Of a stretch of DNA of 64,000 nt, positions 36,160-42,932 are shown piece by piece (the first letter of the stretch is position 1; every line of letters begins with the position of its first letter). This stretch comes from Mucilaginibacter sp. OK268. Lineage in GTDB: Bacteria > Bacteroidota > Bacteroidia > Sphingobacteriales > Sphingobacteriaceae. Position numbers and translations under genes: made by a program. The notes beneath the pieces are model-generated. The model was not told the DNA's origin. It worked only from the letters and a program-made list of their open reading frames with translations, and searched no databases. The stretch is taken from assembly GCF_900103125.1 (NCBI RefSeq), contig NZ_FNJV01000001.1, forward strand, positions 310,001 to 374,000. The letters are read 5' to 3'.

Positions 36160-38790
36160 TTAGCTATCACTAACGGCTACACGACTTCCCGTAAGGGCTT
36201 TCAATCGTGTCTTTTTCCGCAAACCTATTACCAGGTCCAGCGCCAGGCCATGATCTACCGCTAACAGCTGGCGGACACGCCCCAGTTCCTGGTAGTGGCC
36301 GTCCGTTTCCATTTGCTTAATTTTTACTTCTGTATTCAGGGAGAACAGCGCTAATAGTGTCGCTGCATACGCCAGGTAGCTCCAGCTTTCATTTGCCAAA
36401 GCCAGCAATGCGCGGGCTTCATCGGATGCGTCCGCCGCGTTTGCTGCTTTTGCCAGATTTTTCAGCTTCTTACCCAGCAATCCTGCCGCCGTTTCCAGTT
36501 CAGTTGTTGTATAGTTGCCGGGCTTCATGCCGTATAAGGCTGCCAGCACCGCTTCCGCGCCCGGCACCTGTCTTAATTGACGCAAAGCCTGTAGCATCGC
36601 ACGGATCTTCGCATCCACTTCATCTGTCACCAGCCTCTGCACGATTACCGGCAACTGACGGTCGTTTACCGCCAGTTCCAGGATATTCCGGAAATAACGG
36701 ATTACATCCCGCGGTAAACCGCCCGCGAGGCAGAAAGCCAGCGAAAAGAATGGCATCGGCTTGCCCACTATACGGCGCTGAAGTAATAATTGTGTAGCGG
36801 TCAGGTTCAGGTAATCCACGTAAACAATACTGTCAAAAGAACTGTCGAACACATCCCGGAACGGCATACCCCGTCGCTCAAAACTGTTCATCGCATTTTC
36901 GGATACCGAGATCAGGTAAAACACCCGCGGGATACCGAAGACCGATTTGATCTCATTCAGGAATAATTTGGCATCCTCTTCAGAAGCCATTTTATCCAGC
37001 TCATCAATCCCGATGATTACCTGATAGTCTGCCGTGCACTGTACAAGGAACTCCGTAAAAGCCGCTATAATCTCCGGGTTGCTCAGCTGCTTTTCTGCGA
37101 GGGTCATAGCCCTCGATAGACTGCCTTCTAAGGCCACCGGCAATTTCAGGCTTCCCGACCAGCCTGTTGTATAGCTTTGCTGAAATTTCAGCTTTTTGAG
37201 CCAGCGGAGTGCAGATTCAGGCAGTTCCGGGGAACGATTTCGTAGCGCCTCCCGCCTCCGCTTGACCTGGTCAGTCCGTAGCATCGCCCGGATGACTGAG
37301 AAAAAAACCATAATTCCGCTGCGGTCACGCTTACCAAAAACAAGAAAAATAAATCCCATGCCGATTAACAGCAATGCTATATTAAAAAGAGTGACGGGCG
37401 CAGCATCGCTTTTGCTGACCTGGTAGGTATAAAAACCAAGAAAGGATGTGGTCGAATCCGGCCGCGCGACAGATGCAGTGTCCACTGCGGCTTTCATTTT
37501 AACTTTATTTGTATCACTACCCGCAAGCCGCTTTTTAAGATTATTCGCTACCGTAGGTTTCACCTGTATACTGTCCGCTTTGCCTTTTACCTGTGCCTTC
37601 GATTTAAGCACGGAGTCGGCCATTGCCGCTTGCCGTTTTCCGATGGTGGTATGTAGCTCCTGGTGCCATCTGTACAAGGTTACTGACATGATCAGCAAGA
37701 GTAGTCCTGTCAGGATAGACAAAACCGGCAGGTAGCTCCAGATCCAAAGTCGTGAGGAACGGAAAGGCTGTTCCTGATTGCGCCGCATTTCATCCTCAAA
37801 GATGTCCGCCGGCATCCGGTCCGTATCCTTCAGCACACTCAGACAAACTGCAGAGAACAGGTACAGAATAAACTCCCGCGGATCATACTTTACCGGCGCC
37901 AACACCATAGTCGCCAGTACCTTTTTTTCCTTTAACTGGCTAACCGCCCGGTTAGGCCCGCAATAAGTCTGGATTAATGTGCTCTTGCCCGCTCCGCGTG
38001 GACCCGCGATACCTATACTGCCTCCGGGCATATTGTCAAACAGGAAATCCAGTTTTTGCTTCGCCTGGGAATCGATTGTTTGACTCACATCGATCACCTC
38101 GGCCAGACCTTTACCTTCGATATGGGCGAGCGATAAAGCATAAGACGGCGTAATCCGCTCATTTATCATTGCCCGAATCATTTCCAAGACTCCCTTATCT
38201 CGCAGGTTGGCATCCGCCAGCGTAGTCAGATCGGCATGCTTAGTTTGCCAGGACAAATAGTCATTATATCCATCGGGCCCGGTCATTCGCTGTAAAAAAC
38301 GTCCGTTCCACTGTTTGATGACTAGGTAGACCATCCATTGGAAAGCACGGTAGAAGAAGACCAGGACACTAAATAAAATCAGACCTGCAAACCAGCTCCG
38401 AAGAGCAGAATAGTCCCAGCGGAAGGTATCCTCACCGCCCGGTAAATATCTGGTTAGCCAAACAATAATCGGGAACAGTACGAAGGTTACTACTAAAGAC
38501 ATAAAAAGCGGGATCAGCTTTAGCCGGTAGGCTTTCACATAGCGCACTTTCGGTTCACATAGATATTTGTCATTGGCCGTTTCGAACTGGGCGATCCTCT
38601 GCTCTAGTTTGTCCAGCTCCAGCAGATCGCTTGTAGCCGTTTCCCAGATCTTGTCCGCAGCATCTAGCAGCGCCCGGCGAATGTCGCCCAGCGAGAGCTG
38701 GCCTTCCGCCATCCCCCTGGAGATGGCCGGGTCCTGCAAGCAGTCTTCGGCCAGTTTCGCTAAACGCTTGTCATCTTTGTAAGGTTCCAT
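36160..38790 (-). CDS. Membrane KAP-like P-loop NTPase
   Basis: 876 residues. Two membrane helices at about 91-113 and 131-157, Walker A GPRGAGKST at 263-271, two more helices at about 350-372 and 470-491 separated by a charged Lys-rich loop, then Walker B VIIGIDELDKM near 600. The sensor-type segment (VFYLISVSENAMNSFERR, then VFDSSFDSIVYV) and helical C-terminal lid (LAGGLPRDVIRYFRN) follow. Insertion of membrane segments between Walker A and B is the hallmark of the KAP family, several of which occur in phage-defence loci. It is notably more GC-rich than the Hachiman genes beside it, suggesting a separate origin. A defence role is inferred from position only. Confidence 0.75.
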   Translation of the reverse strand: MEPYKDDKRLAKLAEDCLQDPAISRGMAEGQLSLGDIRRALLDAADKIWETATSDLLELDKLEQRIAQFETANDKYLCEPKVRYVKAYRLKLIPLFMSLVVTFVLFPIIVWLTRYLPGGEDTFRWDYSALRSWFAGLILFSVLVFFYRAFQWMVYLVIKQWNGRFLQRMTGPDGYNDYLSWQTKHADLTTLADANLRDKGVLEMIRAMINERITPSYALSLAHIEGKGLAEVIDVSQTIDSQAKQKLDFLFDNMPGGSIGIAGPRGAGKSTLIQTYCGPNRAVSQLKEKKVLATMVLAPVKYDPREFILYLFSAVCLSVLKDTDRMPADIFEDEMRRNQEQPFRSSRLWIWSYLPVLSILTGLLLLIMSVTLYRWHQELHTTIGKRQAAMADSVLKSKAQVKGKADSIQVKPTVANNLKKRLAGSDTNKVKMKAAVDTASVARPDSTTSFLGFYTYQVSKSDAAPVTLFNIALLLIGMGFIFLVFGKRDRSGIMVFFSVIRAMLRTDQVKRRREALRNRSPELPESALRWLKKLKFQQSYTTGWSGSLKLPVALEGSLSRAMTLAEKQLSNPEIIAAFTEFLVQCTADYQVIIGIDELDKMASEEDAKLFLNEIKSVFGIPRVFYLISVSENAMNSFERRGMPFRDVFDSSFDSIVYVDYLNLTATQLLLQRRIVGKPMPFFSLAFCLAGGLPRDVIRYFRNILELAVNDRQLPVIVQRLVTDEVDAKIRAMLQALRQLRQVPGAEAVLAALYGMKPGNYTTTELETAAGLLGKKLKNLAKAANAADASDEARALLALANESWSYLAYAATLLALFSLNTEVKIKQMETDGHYQELGRVRQLLAVDHGLALDLVIGLRKKTRLKALTGSRVAVSDS

Positions 38791-38928
38791 TATAAAAGGA
38801 TAAGGTCTTTAAAAGTAAGCATTTGCCCAACAAAAAAAAGAAGACCTAGCTAATGGGATCAGACAGGTTGATAAGCAAACTCAGCCTGTTTTTAATGTGC
38901 TCACTTTCTTATCCACGATATTTGATGG

Positions 38929-39324
38929 TCATATCTTATCGGGCTTAAAACCAGTCTTTCTTCGTTGTAGTGGTTCACTCTTTTTGTCAATTAGTTCATC
39001 AAGATAACGAAATACTATTTCCATATTTTTATCTTGACTGTTGACCTTGGATTTAATTTTTTTGATTTCGAGTAATACCCTTCGCCCTCCGCTCCCTTTC
39101 TTTGACATCACAATTTGTGATGTCAAAGATGAATATTCATTTTCCGAAAGCTGAAACATGAAGTCAGGCGGGAATCGTTTTAGATTTCTATTTACTGATT
39201 GATTTAAAACACGCGTTTCAATATTGTATAATTCCGCCAAATCGCTTGCCAGCATTGTTTTATGCCCACGGATATAATAGATTTTATTCCTGATGAAATC
39301 ATCAGGAATAAATTGATTTTCCAT
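38929..39324 (-). CDS. ORF6N-domain protein, apparently internally deleted
   Basis: 131 residues. The N-terminal ORF6N DNA-binding domain is clear (YIRGHKTMLASDLAELYNIE, then NRNLKRFPPDFMFQLSENEY, then SKKGSGGRR). In full-length relatives of 170-300 residues this continues with a PYVFTEQGVAMLSSVL block; here it jumps from GGRR directly to LLEIKKIKSKVNSQDKNMEI, the usual C-terminal helix region. An in-frame loss of about 40-50 residues is likely. Such proteins are common passengers of phage and mobile elements. It is next to the integrase. Confidence 0.75.
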   Translation of the reverse strand: MENQFIPDDFIRNKIYYIRGHKTMLASDLAELYNIETRVLNQSVNRNLKRFPPDFMFQLSENEYSSLTSQIVMSKKGSGGRRVLLEIKKIKSKVNSQDKNMEIVFRYLDELIDKKSEPLQRRKTGFKPDKI

Positions 39325-39355
39325 TTTTTTAGATTGAAAGGATAAGATGAGAATA

Positions 39356-39392
39356 AGCTCTATAAGGTGCTATTTTGCCACCTTATAGAGCT
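39356..39392. terminator. 14-bp perfect hairpin after the integrase gene
   Basis: AGCTCTATAAGGTG (39356-39369) and its exact reverse complement (39379-39392) with a 9-nt loop, lying 8 bp beyond the integrase stop. There is no strong T-run on the minus strand, so it may be a transcript-stabilising hairpin as much as a terminator. Confidence 0.6.
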
Positions 39393-39399
39393 GTAACTA

Positions 39400-40620
39400 T
39401 TAAACGGTTAGATATTTCTGTTTAAGAGCTGCCATATCCTGGCTCACTTTTAAGTCAAGGATTTTAGCATAGTGCTGGGTGGTCTTGATATTGGTATGCC
39501 CTAACATTTTGCTGACCGTTTCTATCGGTACGCTATTGGAAAGGGTAACTGTTGTGGCAAACGTGTGCCTCGCCAGGTGGAACGTCAAATGTTTAAGAAC
39601 ATCCGATAGGTCAGCTATTTCTTTAAGGTAAGCATTCATTTTTTGATTGCTCAATACAGGCAATAGCAGTCCTTTATTTTCACATTGGGGATGATCCTGA
39701 TAACGGTTTAATATCGTTAAGGCTACAGGGAGCAGTGGTATGCGGGAAGATGTGTCCGTTTTTTGGCGACTGGTAAATATCCACTGCTCACCATCCATGC
39801 CGATGCCGATCTCGCTGCGTTTTAGCTTCTTTACATCAGCATAAGACAAACCGGTGTAACAGCAAAAAACAAAAATATCTCTTACTTGCTTCAGGCGCTC
39901 AATCGTAATCTTTGGGGATGTCGTAATATTATCAAGTTCCTGCTGTGTAAGAAAAGTGCGTTCTTTTGCCTTAGCAGTGGATTTAAAATTGATGAATGGA
40001 TTTTGCTTTAGCCAGCCATTAGCAATACAGTGATTAGCTATTTTTTTAAGATGCTTAATGTATTTGGCGGCAGATACCCCGGTAATTTTACAATCTGCTT
40101 TCAGGTAAAACTCAAATCCTGTAATAAAGGCGTAGTTTAATTGGCTAATCTCTATATCTGTTTTGCCATATTTTTTTTGCAGGAAGCCAGTAAGGTGTTT
40201 TTCAGAGGTATTATATCCTTTTAATGTATTCGCTTCAAACCCATTACCAATCAATGCCTTTACTTTAGCATTATGTTCAGCAAACAGTTGCATCAGATAG
40301 CGGCTCTTTTCTGTTTTTCCTGTGAATTGGTTCTGCAGGCTTTCAGTGGTGATGCGCTGGTTTGCATCAATCAGCACCTGGTGCGCATTTCTAACTTTGG
40401 TTAGCAGGCTGTCCAGATAATTATTAAGCGATTTGATCTCTTCTTTTGCGCCGATGGCCCGACCCGCATGGCTGTTCCATTTGGCCGGATCACATTCACG
40501 TCCGGCAGACATTTCTACGCGTTTACCATTTACGGTAATGCGCATGTAGACGGCCATAGGGCCGCATTTGTAGTTCTTTTGCTTTCTCAGGTAAAAAAGC
40601 AGGTGGAAATTACTTTTCAT
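39400..40620 (-). CDS. Tyrosine recombinase (integrase), IntDOT-like
   Basis: 406 residues. Arm-binding N-terminal domain (about 1-95), SAM-like core-binding domain (about 105-210) and catalytic domain. Active-site residues: S259 at the first-Arg position (CCYTGLSYADV; IntDOT of CTnDOT also has Ser here), K287, H348-x-x-R351 in FHLARHTFATT, H375 in LGHTNIKTTQHY and nucleophile Y384. It should integrate and excise the 23-kb element carrying the mobilization and defence genes. The repeats and tRNA fragment immediately upstream (40655-40895) are the likely attachment region. Confidence 0.95.
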   Translation of the reverse strand: MKSNFHLLFYLRKQKNYKCGPMAVYMRITVNGKRVEMSAGRECDPAKWNSHAGRAIGAKEEIKSLNNYLDSLLTKVRNAHQVLIDANQRITTESLQNQFTGKTEKSRYLMQLFAEHNAKVKALIGNGFEANTLKGYNTSEKHLTGFLQKKYGKTDIEISQLNYAFITGFEFYLKADCKITGVSAAKYIKHLKKIANHCIANGWLKQNPFINFKSTAKAKERTFLTQQELDNITTSPKITIERLKQVRDIFVFCCYTGLSYADVKKLKRSEIGIGMDGEQWIFTSRQKTDTSSRIPLLPVALTILNRYQDHPQCENKGLLLPVLSNQKMNAYLKEIADLSDVLKHLTFHLARHTFATTVTLSNSVPIETVSKMLGHTNIKTTQHYAKILDLKVSQDMAALKQKYLTV

Positions 40621-40654
40621 AATTACAAGCTTAAAAGTGAAACAAAAGTAAGTT

Positions 40655-40795
40655 TGTAGCCTGCTATTATCAAGATGTTTAATGATTGAACATCTTGATA
40701 ATCAATTAATTATAAGCAATTCGGTGCGTAGCAATTTTCCATTTAGGTACGCACCGAATTTGCGTCTTTTTCGTTGCAATTGGGTGCATAAAATG
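40655..40795. repeat. Integrase-side inverted and direct repeats
   Basis: ATTATCAAGATGTT (40666-40679) pairs perfectly with AACATCTTGATAAT (40689-40702). AATTCGGTGCGTA (40718-40730) pairs perfectly with TACGCACCGAATT (40748-40760), and a third, direct copy GCAATTGGGTGCATA lies near 40775-40790. Multiple copies of short motifs beside an integrase gene are typical of arm-type binding sites. Confidence 0.6.
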
Positions 40796-40810
40796 GTGTT
40801 TTGATATAAA

Positions 40811-40846
40811 CAAAAAAACCTGCAATCATTTGATTTGCAGGTTTTT
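40811..40846 (-). terminator. Terminator hairpin next to tRNA fragment
   Basis: AAAACCTGCAA (40815-40825) and TTGCAGGTTTT (40835-40845) with a 9-nt loop, flanked by A and T runs, so it works in both directions. Read on the minus strand it lies just downstream of the tRNA 3'-end fragment, as a tRNA terminator would. Confidence 0.8.
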
Positions 40847-40869
40847 AGCATCTTTCGATATTGTTTTTA

Positions 40870-40895
40870 GTAGCCCGTAGGGGAATCGAATCCCG
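40870..40895 (-). other. tRNA 3'-end fragment, candidate att core
   Basis: On the minus strand this reads GGGATTCGATTCCCCTACGGG then CTAC: a T-loop (TTCGATT), 3' T-stem and acceptor strand of a tRNA. The 5' T-stem is degraded and no other tRNA arms are present, so it is not a gene. Position beside the integrase fits the duplicated tRNA end left by tRNA-targeted integration. Confidence 0.6.
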
Positions 40896-40896
40896 T

Positions 40897-40965
40897 TTAT
40901 GAAATTTTTAATTCGTTCAATAACTTCAATTGTTCGACCAAATGGTTCGAATTATGTCCAGTTTG
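40897..40965 (-). repeat. 69-bp gene-tail block, copy A
   Basis: Minus strand encodes QTGHNSNHLVEQLKLLNEL, KIS and stop (TAA), 22 residues. The same tail occurs at 47054, 48841 and 54248 with exactly the same length. Upstream of it (higher coordinates) the frame soon meets a stop, so no gene remains. Copy A directly abuts the tRNA fragment. Confidence 0.85.
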
Positions 40966-41300
40966 GGGAACGTTTTCGAAACAATTCAAAAATTATTTAT
41001 GCGGTTTAGTCTCTAGTGCTATGTTAGATTTGATAGTCCGATGGGAAGAGTGGCAAAGCAAAAAGGAATCGATCAACTACTTATTTCGTGGTTTCAAGGG
41101 GGCACCCGGGTAGATCCGGTAGCTTAATTATTAGCAGCGGCTTTAGTAGACAGCTAATTTGTACTTCAGTAAGGCATAATTAGACAAAGCCCTTATGATT
41201 TAAATTTACAGCACATCATTATTAAACTGAACTACTATTTAAATGAATTCAGTCACTTTAATTGCAACTTTATCATCGGGTACAGGTCTAATTAATCAAA
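40966..41300. other. Intergenic, promoter of sigma-factor gene
   Basis: No gene seen. It begins with the palindrome GTTTTCGAAAC just beside repeat copy A. The AT-rich right part presumably carries the promoter of the ECF sigma operon. Confidence 0.4.
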
Positions 41301-41912
41301 GTGGAACATCATTTGGAAAATCATGCGGCAGATAAACAACTGGTTGAGCTGGTATTGGCCGGTAACCGCTATGCTTTCGGTAAGATCATCAAAAATACCG
41401 AAGGGCTGGTGGCGATGATTGTTTTTAAAATGATCACTAACAGGGATGACCGCAAGGACCTGGTACAGGATATTTACCTCAAAGCATTTCATGGGCTGCC
41501 CGGCTTCCGGTTTAAGTCCAAACTATCCACCTGGATCGGGCAGATCGCTTACCATACCTGTTTGCATTATCTGGAGAAAAAAAAGCTGCTGCTATTGGAC
41601 CAAATCGGTAACCGTGAAGAATCAGATAATCTGACTTTGGAAGGGCTCAGCAGCCGCAATTTAAGCATTTTCGAAAATGAAATCGAAACAAGGCTGAACA
41701 AAAAGGAATTAAACAATATTCTGGAGAAAGAGATCGATAAGCTCCCGCCGGTTTATCGCACGTTACTTAGCCTATACCGGGAAGAACTGAGCAACGAGGA
41801 AATGGTGCAGATCACGGGCTTACCCGAAGGTACAATAAAAAGCTACCTGTTCCGTGCGCGGAAAACATTAAAAGAAAATATATTGGCCAATTACAAAAAG
41901 GAGGACTTATGA
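41301..41912 (+). CDS. ECF-type RNA polymerase sigma factor
   Basis: 203 residues, GTG start. Region 2 (DLVQDIYLKAFHGLPGFRFK, then LSTWIGQIAYHTCLHYLEKK) and region 4 (LPPVYRTLLSLYREELSNEE, then LPEGTIKSYLFRARKTLKEN) are both complete. It directs polymerase to a small regulon and is probably held inactive by the membrane protein encoded next, whose ATG overlaps its stop (ATGA) behind a strong AGGAGG site. Likely autoregulated together with the peptidase genes downstream. Confidence 0.93.
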   Translation: MEHHLENHAADKQLVELVLAGNRYAFGKIIKNTEGLVAMIVFKMITNRDDRKDLVQDIYLKAFHGLPGFRFKSKLSTWIGQIAYHTCLHYLEKKKLLLLDQIGNREESDNLTLEGLSSRNLSIFENEIETRLNKKELNNILEKEIDKLPPVYRTLLSLYREELSNEEMVQITGLPEGTIKSYLFRARKTLKENILANYKKEDL

Positions 41913-42352
41913 ATAAGGTTCATTTGAGCGAGGAAGAAATTCAGCAATACGCGCTGGGGAAGGGAAATTTAAATACGATAGAACATATCGGCTCCTGCGT
42001 ATCCTGTGAAGCAAAAGCGGCCAATTACCGGCTGATCTTCTCAGAAATGGACGAGTTGCCCCAGCCGGCTTTTGACTTTGATGTGGCAAGCCTTGTACTG
42101 GCGCAGCTGCCCCAGCCTGAAACCACCGTTGCCGGGGATGAGCGCTGGTTTTATCTGCTCATTTTTGCCGCACTGGCTTCGATCGGCATCCCGGTTTATG
42201 TCTACCGGCTGTACTTTTTTAAAATGTTCAAGGGTATTTTGCCGGAGGCTATGTACCTGGTTGTTCTGATCATCCTGTTTATACTCGTTTTCCAGGGCAT
42301 CGAAATATTCCGAAAGTACCAGAAACAGCTAAATATCTTAAATTATAAATAA
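41909..42352 (+). CDS. Anti-sigma factor-like membrane protein
   Basis: 147 residues. The N-terminus has EEEIQQYALG and a zinc-type anti-sigma signature H-x3-C-x2-C (HIGSCVSCE), then a linker and two membrane helices (WFYLLIFAALASIGIPVYVY, then LPEAMYLVVLIILFILVF). Overlap with the sigma gene shows translational coupling. It should bind the sigma factor at the membrane until an envelope signal releases it. Confidence 0.85.
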   Translation: MNKVHLSEEEIQQYALGKGNLNTIEHIGSCVSCEAKAANYRLIFSEMDELPQPAFDFDVASLVLAQLPQPETTVAGDERWFYLLIFAALASIGIPVYVYRLYFFKMFKGILPEAMYLVVLIILFILVFQGIEIFRKYQKQLNILNYK

Positions 42353-42411
42353 ACTGCAACTTTAAAAGTAGCTGCCGCTCTAATACCCTATAAACAGCAT
42401 TAGAAAACAAC

Positions 42412-42846
42412 ATGAAAAAACTCATCATCACCATAGGCACTCTGGCAGGAACATGGACCACCGCCGCCGCCCAAAATTCAAACGCTGCTGAAGATACCTT
42501 CAAATATGATGCGCTTCACCTGTCCAGCACCATTCTGACCATTGTAGTATTTGGCGTAATGATACTCACCTTTATCAGATGGCTGCTGGACTTTCGGCTT
42601 AAAAGCAAGCTGATCGAAAAAGGCGCGCCGGACCATGTAGTATCGCAGCTTTTACAACCTATTACCAGCGACAATAAAAATGTAACCATTAAGTGGTTTG
42701 CCCTGTTAATGGGCTTAGGTACGGGTCTCTCCTTTGTAGATTATTACCAGCCCTTAGGCATCCATTCCCTGGCGATCATGTCCTTCAGCCTTGCAGCCAG
42801 TTTCCTGGGCTATTATTTTTATATCAACCGCCGGGAAAAACCATAA
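42412..42846 (+). CDS. DUF6249-like membrane protein
   Basis: 144 residues. Signal-like N-terminus ending at AAAQ, then three membrane helices (LSSTILTIVVFGVMILTFIR, then WFALLMGLGTGLSFV, then LAIMSFSLAASFLGYYFYI) with a basic loop including KSKLIEKGAPDHVVSQLLQP. This matches the small DUF6249 proteins that accompany sigma/anti-sigma pairs in Bacteroidetes. Function unknown; the context suggests sensing or modulating the same pathway. Confidence 0.75.
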   Translation: MKKLIITIGTLAGTWTTAAAQNSNAAEDTFKYDALHLSSTILTIVVFGVMILTFIRWLLDFRLKSKLIEKGAPDHVVSQLLQPITSDNKNVTIKWFALLMGLGTGLSFVDYYQPLGIHSLAIMSFSLAASFLGYYFYINRREKP

Positions 42847-42932
42847 GTAGTTCGTAAAATATTGAAACAATCTTTTTGAAAAATACTGCCCTGAAAACGG
42901 GCCTGGAAAAATACTGCCTTAATTAACCTTAA

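Noticed and set aside
17450-40620. A complete conjugative element (ICE)
   Set aside because: No VirB4/TraG-type, coupling or TraM-N-type genes occur; only mobilization genes are present.
40870-40895. A functional tRNA gene
   Set aside because: Only the T-loop, 3' T-stem and acceptor 3' strand are present, and the 5' T-stem does not pair.
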